Shown here: positions 1 through 9,439 of the stretch, piece by piece
Layout: each line of letters begins with the position of its first letter
Position numbering within the stretch: the first letter of the stretch is position 1
NCBI GenBank assembly: GCA_050288625.1
Contig: JBNKEE010000018.1
Span: forward strand, 1-55,681
Length of the DNA stretch: 55,681 nucleotides
DNA from: JAAGZL01 sp050288625
Lineage (GTDB): Bacteria > Pseudomonadota > Gammaproteobacteria > Chromatiales > Chromatiaceae
Direction of reading: 5' to 3'
The notes under the pieces: generated by a model
What the model saw: only the letters and a program-made list of their open reading frames with translations
Databases searched by the model: none
What the model was told of the DNA's origin: nothing
Position numbers and translations under genes: made by a program

Positions 1-1083
1 CTGGATCACGATGCTCGGGAACTTGGCGGCATAGCTCTTGGCCTGCTGCGACAGCTTGGCCGCCATCTTGCGGGCGATCTCCCGATAGATCTGGGAGATG
101 CGATGCTCCGGCTCGGCCACCACTGTGGGCTTGCCGCTGTCGGTCTCCTCACGGATACGAATATCCAGCGGCAGGGCACCGAGGAAGTCCACGCCATACT
201 GTTCAGCCATGCTGGAACCACCGCCCTGACCGAAGATATGCTCTTCATGACCACACTCGGAGCAGATGTGGATACTCATGTTCTCCACGATGCCCAGCAC
301 CGGCACCTCTACCTTCTCGAACATCTTGAACCCCTTGCGGGCGTCCAGCAGGGCAATATCCTGCGGAGTGGTAACGATGATGGCTCCAGAGACCGGCACC
401 TTCTGGGCCAGGGTCAACTGGGTGTCGCCGGTACCCGGCGGCAGATCGATCACCAGGTAATCCAGGTCATCCCAGTTGGTATCGTTCAGCAACTGTTCCA
501 GGGCCTGGGTAACCATAGGGCCACGCCAGATCATCGGGGTCTCTTCATCCACCAGGAAGCCGATGGACATGGCCTGCAGGCCGTAGCTCTCCATGGGCTC
601 CAGGGTTTTGCCGTCCTTGGACTCCGGCTGACCGGATACACCCAGCATGCGGGGTTGAGACGGTCCATAGATATCGGCATCCAAGATACCCACTTTAGCC
701 CCCTCGGCCGCCAGGGCCAGGGCCAGGTTCACTGCGGTAGTGGATTTACCCACACCGCCCTTACCGGAGGCGACGGCGATGATGTTCTTTACATTATCTA
801 TCGGCTTGAGGGACTTCTGCACAGAATGGGCAACCACCTTCCAGCTAAGATCGATCTGAACTGAACCGACCCCGGCGACAGACTCCACCTTCTCTTGCAG
901 GGCAGAAATCAATACATCCCTAAATCCGTCGACCGGGAACCCCAATTCAACAGTGACCTTTACGTCAGCACCATCGATGGCTACATCCTTGATCGCCTTG
1001 GCCTCAACCAGATCCTGTTCCAGGTGGGGCTCAATATACCCCTTGATCGCCTCTTCAATCTGTTCACGTGTCACTTCAGACAT
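1..1083 (-). CDS. apbC: Mrp/ApbC family Fe-S cluster carrier ATPase, 3' end cut by window
   Basis: A P-loop ATPase of the Mrp/NBP35 family that binds and delivers iron-sulfur clusters in the cytoplasm. I translated it from the ATG at 1083; 361 residues are open to the window edge with no stop, close to the usual family length, so only a few residues should be missing. An N-terminal MIP18/DUF59-like domain fills about residues 1-80. The deviant Walker A with two lysines (SGKGGVGKST) lies near residues 106-115, a DIYGPS motif follows, and a CSECG pair near residue 272 gives the CxxC used for cluster binding at the dimer interface. It is divergent from metG, a common gammaproteobacterial arrangement. 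Confidence 0.93.
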   Translation of the reverse strand, partial: MSEVTREQIEEAIKGYIEPHLEQDLVEAKAIKDVAIDGADVKVTVELGFPVDGFRDVLISALQEKVESVAGVGSVQIDLSWKVVAHSVQKSLKPIDNVKNIIAVASGKGGVGKSTTAVNLALALAAEGAKVGILDADIYGPSQPRMLGVSGQPESKDGKTLEPMESYGLQAMSIGFLVDEETPMIWRGPMVTQALEQLLNDTNWDDLDYLVIDLPPGTGDTQLTLAQKVPVSGAIIVTTPQDIALLDARKGFKMFEKVEVPVLGIVENMSIHICSECGHEEHIFGQGGGSSMAEQYGVDFLGALPLDIRIREETDSGKPTVVAEPEHRISQIYREIARKMAAKLSQQAKSYAAKFPSIVIQ

Positions 1084-1306
1084 AATAGCTACTCCTGCCA
1101 GCCGGCATATCGCCGACCTATATTAGAATATTACGATAAGATATAAGGTGCAGTTTACACCAACTAGAATGCCTTTCCCAACCAAAACAGTTGGTTTTCT
1201 TCCAGAACAAATCCAATAAATCTGATGGCTCGATGTTCGTGGCGCATGATATGTGAAATAATCCCCCGTTTACAGATCAACCACAGTTGTCGCAATAGAA
1301 CCAACC

Positions 1307-3343
1307 ATGAGTAACTCACAACGAAAGATACTGGTCACCAGCGCCCTGCCCTACGCCAACGGCCCAATCCACATCGGCCATCTCGTAGAGTACCTACAGA
1401 CCGATATATGGGTGCGTTTTCAAAAAATGCGAGGGCACCAGTGTATCTATGTCTGCGCCGATGACGCCCACGGCACCCCCATCATGCTGCGGGCGCGTCA
1501 GGACGGGATTGAGCCGGAGGAGTTGATCGCCCGCGTGGCCGAGGAACACAAGGCGGACTTCGCCGCATTCAAGGTTGGTTTTGACAACTACCACTCCACC
1601 CACTCCGCAGAGAACCGGGAGTGCTCGTCCCTGATCTACGAACGAAACCGGGATAAGGGCCATATAAACAAACGCGTTATCACCCAGGCCTACGACCCGG
1701 TTGAGAACATGTTCCTGCCGGACCGCTTCATCAAGGGCGAGTGCCCCAAATGCGGCGCTACTGATCAATATGGCGACAACTGCGAGTCCTGCGGCGCCAG
1801 CTACTCACCCAGCGAGCTGAAGAATCCGGTCTCGGCCGTATCCGGAGCCACCCCGGTGGAGAAGGAGTCGGAACACTACTTCTTCAAGCTGGGCGACTTC
1901 GAAGAGATGTTGCAGAAGTGGACCAAGGGCGGGCACCTGCAAGCGGAGGTGGCCAACAAACTGGATGAGTGGTTCCAGGCCGGGTTGCAGGAGTGGGACA
2001 TCTCCCGTGACGCCCCCTATTTCGGTTTCGAGATCCCTGACCATCCCGGCAAGTTCTTCTATGTGTGGATGGACGCCCCCATCGGTTACATGGCCAGCTT
2101 TAAAAATCTCGTTGCACGGACAGAGGGTCTGACATTCGATGAATTCTGGGGCAAGGACTCAGACGCAGAGCGCTACCATTTTATAGGCAAGGACATCATC
2201 TACTTCCACGCCCTGTTCTGGCCCGCCATGTTGCACGGGGCCGGGTTCCGCACCCCCAGCGCCATCTTCTCCCACGGCTTCCTGACCGTGGACGGACAGA
2301 AGATGTCCAAGTCCCGCGGCACCTTCATCAAGGCCCGCACCTACCTGGATCACCTCAATCCGGAGTACCTGCGCTACTACTTCGCGGCCAAGCTCGGATC
2401 TGGGGTAGAGGATATCGACCTCAATCTGGAAGATTTCAGCGCCCGGGTGAATTCAGACCTGGTGGGCAAGGTGGTGAATATCGCAAGCCGCTGCGCCGGT
2501 TTCATCAACAAGAGATTCGACGCAACCTTATCTGAACAGATTGCGGAGCAGGCCCTGTTCGATGAGTTTGTCGCCGCCGGAGAGTCCATCGCCGAACGTT
2601 TCGAGAACCGCGAGTTCAGCCATGCGGTACGCGAGATCATGGCCCTGTCCGACCGCGCCAATCAGTATATCGACGAGAAGAAACCCTGGGTCATGGCCAA
2701 AGAGGAAGGCAAGGACCAGGAACTACAGGATGTCTGCTCCATGGGCATCAACCTGTTCCGCCTCCTGATTGGTTATCTGCGTCCCATCCTGCCTGGTACC
2801 GCAGAGGCATCGGAGGCCTTCCTGCAGATCGAACCCATGGATTGGCACGACCTGCAGCAGCCACTGACCGGACACGGCATTGCCAAATTCAAACCCCTGA
2901 TGACCCGAATAGAACCACAACAGATAGAGGCCATGGTGAACGCATCCAAAGAAGACCTGACCGCCCAAACCCAAGCAACCAAATCAACGGGACCGCTGGC
3001 GGACGATCCCATCGCCGATACCATCGAATTCCCGGACTTCGCCAAGGTGGACCTGCGGGTGGTAAAGATCGTAAAGGCGGAACATGTGGATGGTGCAGAC
3101 AAGTTGCTGCAGCTCACCCTGGACCTTGGCGGCGAGACCCGCAACGTCTTCGCTGGCATCAAATCTGCCTATGCGCCTGAAGATCTGGAAGGCAGGCTCA
3201 CGGTGATGGTGGCCAATCTGGCCCCGAGAAAGATGCGCTTCGGCATCTCCGAGGGTATGGTGCTGGCTGCAGGTCCGGGTGGAAAAGACCTGTTTATCCT
3301 GAACCCGGACTCAGGTGCTGAGCCAGGGATGAAGGTAAAATAG
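1307..3343 (+). CDS. metG: Methionyl-tRNA synthetase
   Basis: Class I aminoacyl-tRNA synthetase charging tRNA-Met with methionine in the cytosol. The 678-residue product carries the HIGH signature as HIGH at residues 22-25, a zinc-knuckle insert with two CxxC pairs at about 144-161, and the KMSKS loop at 332-336. The last ~105 residues form a C-terminal tRNA-binding/dimerisation domain (starting near DFAKVDLRVV), as in the full-length E. coli-type enzyme. It is transcribed alone, divergent from apbC, and runs into a palindromic repeat pair shared with the convergent mscL. Length and motifs are complete, with nothing unusual. Confidence 0.98.
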   Translation: MSNSQRKILVTSALPYANGPIHIGHLVEYLQTDIWVRFQKMRGHQCIYVCADDAHGTPIMLRARQDGIEPEELIARVAEEHKADFAAFKVGFDNYHSTHSAENRECSSLIYERNRDKGHINKRVITQAYDPVENMFLPDRFIKGECPKCGATDQYGDNCESCGASYSPSELKNPVSAVSGATPVEKESEHYFFKLGDFEEMLQKWTKGGHLQAEVANKLDEWFQAGLQEWDISRDAPYFGFEIPDHPGKFFYVWMDAPIGYMASFKNLVARTEGLTFDEFWGKDSDAERYHFIGKDIIYFHALFWPAMLHGAGFRTPSAIFSHGFLTVDGQKMSKSRGTFIKARTYLDHLNPEYLRYYFAAKLGSGVEDIDLNLEDFSARVNSDLVGKVVNIASRCAGFINKRFDATLSEQIAEQALFDEFVAAGESIAERFENREFSHAVREIMALSDRANQYIDEKKPWVMAKEEGKDQELQDVCSMGINLFRLLIGYLRPILPGTAEASEAFLQIEPMDWHDLQQPLTGHGIAKFKPLMTRIEPQQIEAMVNASKEDLTAQTQATKSTGPLADDPIADTIEFPDFAKVDLRVVKIVKAEHVDGADKLLQLTLDLGGETRNVFAGIKSAYAPEDLEGRLTVMVANLAPRKMRFGISEGMVLAAGPGGKDLFILNPDSGAEPGMKVK

Positions 3344-3354
3344 CGTCATAAGGA

Positions 3355-3422
3355 TGTAGGAGCCCAGTCCCCTGGGCGATCATTTGACAACTGTCCATCG
3401 CTCACAGGAGTGAGCTCCTACA
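3355..3422. repeat. REP-like inverted repeat pair between metG and mscL
   Basis: Two 26-base units face each other: 3355-3380 begins TGTAGGAGC and ends GCGAT; 3397-3422 is its imperfect reverse complement, beginning ATCGC and ending GCTCCTACA. Each unit holds its own small palindrome (CCCAG/CTGGG on the left, CTCAC/GTGAG on the right), with a 16-base spacer. The TGTAGGAGC...GCGAT layout matches the REP/BIME units of pseudomonads and relatives. It lies between two convergent genes, so it may also end transcription from both sides. Family assignment rests on pattern recognition only. Confidence 0.7.
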
Positions 3423-3441
3423 AACCCACCGGCGGTCGCAT

Positions 3442-3456
3442 CCCCATTTCATGGGG
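3442..3456. repeat. Short hairpin near mscL 3' end
   Basis: CCCCAT (3442-3447) and ATGGGG (3451-3456) form a perfect 6-bp stem with a 3-base loop, 32 bases beyond the mscL stop. There is no T-tract on either strand, so I do not call it an intrinsic terminator. It adds to the two REP-like units beside it. Confidence 0.4.
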
Positions 3457-3488
3457 CCCCCGCTCTACGCCTCGGACGGCTGCCCCAG

Positions 3489-3944
3489 CTAAGCTCCAGA
3501 CAGCTCCGACGTGCAGTTAGGGCAACGTGTCGCCTTAATCGCGATAGTCGAGCAGCAGAAACTACACTCCTTGGTAGTCGGCTCCTCTTCCGGGGCCTTC
3601 TCTTCTCGCTTCAGCTTATTTAAGGCCTTGATGAGCATAAAGACGGCAAAGGCGACAATGAGAAAACTGATCACACTATTCATAAAAAGGCCGTAACTCA
3701 GCGTTACCGCGCCGGCCTTCTGGGCCATGGCCAAGGTCAGATAGGGTCCGGCAGTAGCGCCGTCTTTGAGGATAATGAATAGGTCGGAGAAATCAACACC
3801 GCCGAGCAGAAGCCCGATTGGAGGCATCAATACATCCGATACCAGACTTTTAACAATGGTGCCGAAAGCGCCTCCAATAATGATACCCACCGCCATATCG
3901 ACTACATTTCCACGCATAGCAAATTCTTTGAATTCTTTTAACAT
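3489..3944 (-). CDS. mscL: Large-conductance mechanosensitive channel with C-terminal zinc ribbon
   Basis: Inner-membrane channel that opens under membrane tension to release solutes during hypo-osmotic shock. The N-terminus (MLKEFKEFAMRGNVVDMAVG) is the classical MscL amphipathic helix and start of TM1; the glycine-rich gate segment GIIIGGAFG follows, and TM2 lies around residues 75-105. After the usual charged C-terminal helix (LNKLKREEKAPEEEP) there is an extra segment with CSFCC and CPNC pairs, a zinc-ribbon-like tail that E. coli MscL lacks but that occurs in MscL of other bacteria. It is convergent with metG. The channel assignment is firm; the role of the ribbon is unknown to me. Confidence 0.95.
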   Translation of the reverse strand: MLKEFKEFAMRGNVVDMAVGIIIGGAFGTIVKSLVSDVLMPPIGLLLGGVDFSDLFIILKDGATAGPYLTLAMAQKAGAVTLSYGLFMNSVISFLIVAFAVFMLIKALNKLKREEKAPEEEPTTKECSFCCSTIAIKATRCPNCTSELSGA

Positions 3945-4213
3945 GGTCCTATCCTCATCTGGCTGTTACTACAAAATATCCTTGCTCGAAACACTGTTTT
4001 TCACATATCGCACCATCATACCTCTATATTCAAGCAGCCTACGACTATATTTTGTCTCAGCGTTAATATAGTATATCGCCGCTTATTCGTACTGAATCCA
4101 TAGATAGGGCCATAACAAATTTAGTGTTGTCCTGTCTATCATTTTTTTAGAAAATACTTATACTGTAAAACTATACGTGACTTGGCTTTATTAACCTCTC
4201 AGACTGAATTCCG

Positions 4214-4795
4214 ATGCAAGAATATGCCCTGATACTGATCAGCACCGTATTGGTGAACAACTTTGTGCTGGTAAAATTCCTCGGACTGTGTCCGTTCATG
4301 GGGGTATCCGGCAAGGTAGATACCGCTATAGGTATGAGCATGGCCACCAGCTTCGTGCTGACCCTCTCATCCATCATCAGCTACCTGTCCAACGAATATA
4401 TGCTAGTACCTCTGGGGCTGGGGTATCTTCGCACCATCGCCTTTATCCTGATAATCGCTGTAGTGGTGCAATTTACCGAAATGATCATGCACAAGACCAG
4501 CCCGGTGCTCTACCAGCTACTTGGAATCTTCTTACCCCTGATCACCACCAACTGCATAGTCCTTGGCGTAGCTTTGCTAAATATCCAGGAAAAACATGGT
4601 TTTATCGAATCGGCGCTTTATGGATTTGGCGCCGCAGTTGGCTTCTCTCTGGTGCTGACACTGTTTGCCGCTATGCGAGAGCGCATTAACGTCTCGGATA
4701 TACCTCGACCATTCCAGGGTAGCTCTATCGGTCTTATCACAGCAGGCCTGATGTCTATGGCATTTATGGGGTTTGCCGGTCTGGTTGCCACTTAG
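4214..4795 (+). CDS. rnfA: Rnf electron transport complex subunit A
   Basis: Membrane subunit of the Rnf (Rsx) complex, which moves electrons between ferredoxin and NADH coupled to ion transport, or reduces the SoxR sensor in enterics. The 193-residue product is almost wholly hydrophobic with about six membrane helices; LVKFLGLCPFMGVS and ITTNCIVLGVAL contain the conserved half-site cysteines that in RnfA/NqrE-type proteins hold a membrane-embedded Fe-S centre with RnfE. It is first in the rnfABCDGE operon. A TATACT sequence at 4159-4164 could be its -10 box, but I see no convincing -35. Confidence 0.96.
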   Translation: MQEYALILISTVLVNNFVLVKFLGLCPFMGVSGKVDTAIGMSMATSFVLTLSSIISYLSNEYMLVPLGLGYLRTIAFILIIAVVVQFTEMIMHKTSPVLYQLLGIFLPLITTNCIVLGVALLNIQEKHGFIESALYGFGAAVGFSLVLTLFAAMRERINVSDIPRPFQGSSIGLITAGLMSMAFMGFAGLVAT

Positions 4796-4828
4796 GACCT
4801 GTCCACACTATGCGAAGGTTGTATTGAG

Positions 4829-5410
4829 ATGTTGATCGCGATTATTGCTATATCCTGCCTTGCCCTTGTCTTTGGCCTGTTGTTGGGATATTCCTCCATG
4901 CGTTTTCACGTGGAAGAAGACCCCATGGCAGAGAAGATAAATGAGCTCTTGCCCCAAAGCCAGTGCGGACAATGTGGATTCCCCGGTTGCCAACCCTATG
5001 CAGAGGCCATAGCCAGCGGTAGCGCCGAAATAAACTGTTGCCCACCTGGTGGCGAGGCCACCATGATATCCATCGCCCAACTCCTGGGAATAGATCCCGT
5101 TCCCATGGGAGCGGAAGGAGAAGAGGCACCACTGCCAAGCACTGCTTTCATTCGAGAAGAAGAGTGCATCGGCTGCACCATGTGCCTGAAGGCCTGCCCG
5201 GTAGATGCCATCATAGGTTCCACCCGTCTGATGCACACCGTAATTACCGACGAATGCACCGGCTGCGAGGCCTGTGTCGAACCATGCCCAGTAGACTGCA
5301 TAGATATGAAACCTGTCGCCATAGATATAAGAAACTGGACCTGGCCACTTCCTAATAAGGATGTACCTGGAGAGATTGCAGTGCCGAACAAACTCCAGGC
5401 TACAGGATAG
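4829..5410 (+). CDS. rnfB: Rnf electron transport complex subunit B (polyferredoxin)
   Basis: Iron-sulfur subunit that accepts electrons from ferredoxin and passes them through the Rnf complex. One N-terminal membrane helix (residues 1-22) anchors it. A 4Fe-4S domain with C46, C49, C54 and C70 or C71 is followed by two ferredoxin-type clusters, CxxCxxCxxxCP at C113-C123 and C143-C153. Length (193 residues) matches the E. coli RsxB type, shorter than versions with extra clusters. It starts 33 bases after rnfA stops. Confidence 0.96.
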   Translation: MLIAIIAISCLALVFGLLLGYSSMRFHVEEDPMAEKINELLPQSQCGQCGFPGCQPYAEAIASGSAEINCCPPGGEATMISIAQLLGIDPVPMGAEGEEAPLPSTAFIREEECIGCTMCLKACPVDAIIGSTRLMHTVITDECTGCEACVEPCPVDCIDMKPVAIDIRNWTWPLPNKDVPGEIAVPNKLQATG

Positions 5411-5423
5411 GGGCTAAAGAACA

Positions 5424-7013
5424 ATGTCGACGTTTTACACACAAGATAACAAACGTATACGTAAACTCTGGAGGATATCTGGTGGCATCCACGTACCGGA
5501 TAACAAGTTTCAGTCGCTAACCAAGCCTGTGAGCGAGGCTGCTATACCGAAACTTCTGGTGATTCCGCTGCAGCAACATCTAGGCGCCCCCAATGAGCCG
5601 TTGGTGTCGGTTGGAGATCGGGTATTGAAGGGACAAATGATTGGCTCCTCCAAGGCCTTTATCGGTGCCCCGGTACACGCATCCAGCTCAGGCACAGTCG
5701 TGGATATTGGGGATCATCCGGTACCGCATCCTTCCGGCCTGCCCGGACCATGTATCGTCATCGAGACCGACGGTAAAGATGAGTGGTGCAATCTGCCAAC
5801 TCCCATGAACTACTACGCCACCTGGGACAAAACCGAGATCCGCGACCGCATCCGCCAATCCGGAATCGTTGGCATGGGAGGCGCTGCTTTCCCCACCAGC
5901 GTTAAACTAAATCCGCCTGAAGGGCAGCAGGATATCAAGACGCTGATCATCAACGGCGCCGAATGCGAACCCTATATCACCTCTGACGATGTACTGATGC
6001 AGGAACATGCGGAGAGAATCATCACCGGTGCGGCCATAATGAATTACCTGTTGGGCGCCGATGAGTGTCTGATAGCCATCGAGGACAACAAACCTAAGGC
6101 GATTGAGGCGATGAAGAAGGTAGTCGCCAATAGAGAGGAACAGCTACCCAACGCCCACGTTATAGTCATCCCCACCCTCTACCCGAGCGGTGGTGAAAAG
6201 CAGTTAATCTACATTCTCACCGGCAAAGAGGTGCGTCAAGGAGGCCTGCCGGCCCAAATCGGTGTGGTAGTGCAGAATGTGAGCACCGCAGCCGCTGTCT
6301 CCGATGCAGTAACAGAAGGCAAACCCCTGATCTCACGATTGGTCACATTTACCGGCGAAGGGATCAAGGAACCGCAAAATCTAGAAGTTCTAAATGGAAC
6401 CAGAGTTGAAGATCTTATCCCGCAGGTAGGTGGTTACACCGATAAGGCAAATAAGCTCATTCTGGGGGGGCCCATGATGGGATTCAGCATGCCTTCGGAT
6501 ACCATACCACTTGGTAAATCCAACAACTGCGTACTGGTCCCAAGCGTGTCAGAGGTGCCGGACACAGGCAAAATCAACCCCTGCATCCGTTGCCTGCGCT
6601 GCGTTGATGCCTGCCCCATGAATCTGGTACCACAGAATATGTACTGGCACATTCGCGCCAAGGCGCTGGACAAGGCGAAACATAACAATCTATTCGATTG
6701 CATCGAATGTGGCTGCTGTTCCCATGTATGCCCTTCGCGTATCCCTCTGGTGCAGTTCTTCCGTAGCGCCAAGGCGGCAAACCTGCAGTTAGACCGAGAT
6801 CAGGCCAAGATGGAACGGGCACGTGAAAGAAGTGAGGCCAGAAACGAACGTCTGGAGAGACAGGAGGCGGAGAAAAAAGCCAAGATGGCCGCAAAGAAAG
6901 CCGCCATGCAACAGAAAAAAGAGGCGGAAGCGGCCCTTAAAAAAGAACAGGAAGAGAAATCAACAACAAACACGGCTACAGCGTCGGACAACTCTGAGGG
7001 TCAGGACGGATGA
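5424..7013 (+). CDS. rnfC: Rnf electron transport complex subunit C
   Basis: Peripheral subunit that holds the NADH/FMN site and two 4Fe-4S clusters. The NADH-binding fold resembling complex I NuoF lies in the first 370 residues (GGAAFPTSVK region, then an SLBB-like domain). Two cluster motifs follow: CxxCxxCxxxCP at C387-C397 and again at C426-C436. The tail from about residue 450 is a Lys/Ala/Glu-rich, probably coiled or disordered helix. At 529 residues it is shorter than the ~740-residue E. coli RsxC, whose tail is longer and repetitive; the catalytic core is intact. Its last four bases overlap the rnfD start. Confidence 0.96.
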   Translation: MSTFYTQDNKRIRKLWRISGGIHVPDNKFQSLTKPVSEAAIPKLLVIPLQQHLGAPNEPLVSVGDRVLKGQMIGSSKAFIGAPVHASSSGTVVDIGDHPVPHPSGLPGPCIVIETDGKDEWCNLPTPMNYYATWDKTEIRDRIRQSGIVGMGGAAFPTSVKLNPPEGQQDIKTLIINGAECEPYITSDDVLMQEHAERIITGAAIMNYLLGADECLIAIEDNKPKAIEAMKKVVANREEQLPNAHVIVIPTLYPSGGEKQLIYILTGKEVRQGGLPAQIGVVVQNVSTAAAVSDAVTEGKPLISRLVTFTGEGIKEPQNLEVLNGTRVEDLIPQVGGYTDKANKLILGGPMMGFSMPSDTIPLGKSNNCVLVPSVSEVPDTGKINPCIRCLRCVDACPMNLVPQNMYWHIRAKALDKAKHNNLFDCIECGCCSHVCPSRIPLVQFFRSAKAANLQLDRDQAKMERARERSEARNERLERQEAEKKAKMAAKKAAMQQKKEAEAALKKEQEEKSTTNTATASDNSEGQDG

Positions 7014-8059
7014 GCATGCAATTTTCCACAATAACCTCACCTCATACCGACCGCCCGAACAGCGTGCAAAAAGCCATGCTGTGGGTGATCATCGCCCTTA
7101 TACCGGGGGCCCTGGGTATGATCTGGTTCTTTGGCTGGGGCATCCTGATAAATATGGGACTTGCCATAACCACGGCCATCTTCTGTGAGGCCCTTGCAAC
7201 CAAGCTGCGTAGACGGGCTATCAAGCCGGTGATCACCGACCTGAGCGGAACCCTCACCGCCATGCTATTCGCCATTGCGGTGCCGCCTCTGTTGCCCTGG
7301 TGGCTGACCATCCTGGGCGTGGCCTTCGCCATCCTGCTAGTCAAACAGGCATACGGTGGCCTGGGTTATAACGTATTCAATCCGGCCATGGCGGCCTATG
7401 TGTTGCTGCTGATCTCATACCCGGTGCAGATGACATCCTGGCTGCCGCCGATAATGCTGAACGAAAATCCGATGACCTTTATCCAGGCCCTGAGGGTCAT
7501 CTTCGGTGGAACATTACCTGGTGATCTGACTTGGGATGCTGTAACCATGGCCACGCCCCTGGATACCATGCGCACAGGCCTTAGCCTGAATCAGACCGTG
7601 AGCGAAATCAGCCAGAGCCCTGTGCTCGGCTATTTTGGTGGCAAAGGCTGGGAAATAGTGGCCGGCCTCTATCTGCTGGGTGGCCTGTTCATGTTATACA
7701 AGAAGGCCATCAGCTGGCACATACCGGTATCCATGTTGGGGGGTCTGGCACTCATGGCGCTGATCTTTAGCATATTGGACGCCGATGCCTACCCCCTCAG
7801 CACTTTCCACATCTTCAGCGGGGCATCCATGCTCGGTGCATTTTTTATTGCTACCGATCCGGTCTCAGCACCTGGCACCAGAAAGGGGCAACTCTACTTC
7901 GGTGCAGGCATCGGTATTCTTATATACATCATCCGCACCTGGGGAGGCTACCCTGATGCCATAGCTTTCTCTGTCCTATTGATGAATATGGCCGCACCCA
8001 CTATCGAATTCTTCACCCGACCGCGCACCTTTGGTCACAGGGGGTCCGGCCATGATTAA
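7010..8059 (+). CDS. rnfD: Rnf electron transport complex subunit D
   Basis: Integral membrane subunit, homologous to NqrB, with about ten hydrophobic helices over 349 residues. The TMATPL segment at residues 179-184 is the region where family members carry covalently bound FMN on a threonine; I infer the same here. It overlaps rnfC at its start and rnfG at its end, showing translational coupling. Confidence 0.96.
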   Translation: MSMQFSTITSPHTDRPNSVQKAMLWVIIALIPGALGMIWFFGWGILINMGLAITTAIFCEALATKLRRRAIKPVITDLSGTLTAMLFAIAVPPLLPWWLTILGVAFAILLVKQAYGGLGYNVFNPAMAAYVLLLISYPVQMTSWLPPIMLNENPMTFIQALRVIFGGTLPGDLTWDAVTMATPLDTMRTGLSLNQTVSEISQSPVLGYFGGKGWEIVAGLYLLGGLFMLYKKAISWHIPVSMLGGLALMALIFSILDADAYPLSTFHIFSGASMLGAFFIATDPVSAPGTRKGQLYFGAGIGILIYIIRTWGGYPDAIAFSVLLMNMAAPTIEFFTRPRTFGHRGSGHD

Positions 8060-8726
8060 ACGCATTACCATAGCCGGCCTGCTTCTGGCCATGTTCGCCG
8101 TTCTAGGTGTGGGATTGGTTGCCTTCACCCATCAGGCAACCAAAGATCAAATAGCCGAGAACGAGCGCTTGGCCCTGCTCAGCAGTTTGAACGCTTTAGT
8201 GCCAGCCGAAACCATCGATAACGATATTGTAACCGACACCGCCATGGTCTCAGATAAAGAACGATTGGGATCTGAAAAAACCACCGTCTACCTTGGACGC
8301 AAAGCTAACAAGCCTGTGGCAGCGGTATTCACTTCCATAGCACCAGACGGTTACAGTGGCCAAATAAAACTGCTGGTAGCTGTCCTGGCTGATGGCACTC
8401 TCGGTGGCGTACGTGTAGTAGCCCACAAAGAGACCCCTGGCTTAGGTGATAGAGTAGAGGTAGAAAAATCGGACTGGATCAACAGCTTCGAGGGCAAATC
8501 ATTGGGCAACACGGATCTGGCCAAGTGGAAGGTTAAACGTGACGGCGGTATATTTGATCAATTCTCCGGCGCCACCATCACCCCGAGAGCCATAGTCAAG
8601 GCGGTGAAAAACACCCTGCTCTATTATCAGGAGAACAGCAAAAAGCTGTTTGCAACCAAATCAGAACCAACCAAGGTTGAAGCAAAGGCGAACACCCTCA
8701 AGCCAACTACGAAAAGTGGGAAATAA
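8052..8726 (+). CDS. rnfG: Rnf electron transport complex subunit G
   Basis: Membrane-anchored flavoprotein subunit, NqrC-like. I start it at the ATG at 8052, which overlaps the end of rnfD by eight bases, rather than at the in-frame TTG at 8031. One N-terminal helix (IAGLLLAMFAVLGVGLVAF) is followed by a periplasmic FMN domain. The SGATIT motif places the threonine for covalent FMN at T175. The 224-residue length is normal; the lysine-rich tail is poorly conserved in the family. Confidence 0.95.
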   Translation: MIKRITIAGLLLAMFAVLGVGLVAFTHQATKDQIAENERLALLSSLNALVPAETIDNDIVTDTAMVSDKERLGSEKTTVYLGRKANKPVAAVFTSIAPDGYSGQIKLLVAVLADGTLGGVRVVAHKETPGLGDRVEVEKSDWINSFEGKSLGNTDLAKWKVKRDGGIFDQFSGATITPRAIVKAVKNTLLYYQENSKKLFATKSEPTKVEAKANTLKPTTKSGK

Positions 8727-8740
8727 TCGGGTACATAAAC

Positions 8741-9439
8741 ATGTCAGACATCACATACGGCCAATTGATAAAAGACGGATTCTGGAATAACAACCAGGCA
8801 CTGGTTGCACTCCTTGGACTCTGTCCACTGCTTGCCGTCACCAATACGGCAATCAACGGCCTAGGGCTTGGTATTGCAACCACTGTGGTACTTACCATGT
8901 CCAATTTCACCATATCATTGATACGTAACATCGTACGTAACGAGATCCGTTTGCCAGTATTTGTATTAGTAATTGCATCCTTTGTGACTGCCGTTGAGCT
9001 AAGCATGAACGCATGGTTCTTTGAGCTGTATAAGATTCTAGGCATATTCATACCGCTGATCGTCACCAACTGCGCTATCATCGGACGCGCTGAAGCATTT
9101 GCTTCCAAAAATAACCTAATGAAGTCCGTGGTAGACGGTCTGGCTATGGGTATAGGTTTTACCATGGTACTGGTGACTCTTGGGGCTTTGCGTGAATTTA
9201 TCGGCATGGGCACATTATTCTCCCAAGCGCACCTTATGTTCGGAGAAGCCGCCAAAGGGATCACCTTCTCTATGGGTGCCGGTTTTAAAGGCGCCCTGCT
9301 CGCCATCCTGCCTCCTGGCGCATTCATAGGTCTAGGTCTAATGCTAGCCCTGAAGAACAATATCGACCATTCAGCAGACAATCGTGCTAAAGCGAAGCCC
9401 CTGAAGGAAGAACCAGAGACCGCGCCTCAAGCATCCTAG
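8741..9439 (+). CDS. rnfE: Rnf electron transport complex subunit E
   Basis: Membrane subunit paired with RnfA (the two are homologues in inverted orientation). Multiple hydrophobic helices; the cysteine segments LLGLCPLLAV and IVTNCAIIGRAE correspond to the RnfA ones. 232 residues. Last gene of the operon: its stop overlaps by four bases the stop of the gene encoded on the other strand, so the rnf transcript runs directly into an antisense gene instead of continuing to nth as in E. coli. Confidence 0.96.
   Translation: MSDITYGQLIKDGFWNNNQALVALLGLCPLLAVTNTAINGLGLGIATTVVLTMSNFTISLIRNIVRNEIRLPVFVLVIASFVTAVELSMNAWFFELYKILGIFIPLIVTNCAIIGRAEAFASKNNLMKSVVDGLAMGIGFTMVLVTLGALREFIGMGTLFSQAHLMFGEAAKGITFSMGAGFKGALLAILPPGAFIGLGLMLALKNNIDHSADNRAKAKPLKEEPETAPQAS

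Noticed and set aside
103..864. A 253-codon plus-strand frame at the left edge
   Set aside because: It is the shadow of the Mrp/ApbC gene, whose ATPase motifs are clear on the minus strand.
1180..1196. AACCAA/TTGGTT inverted repeat in the apbC-metG gap
   Set aside because: Only a 6-bp stem in a divergent promoter region, where a terminator is not expected.
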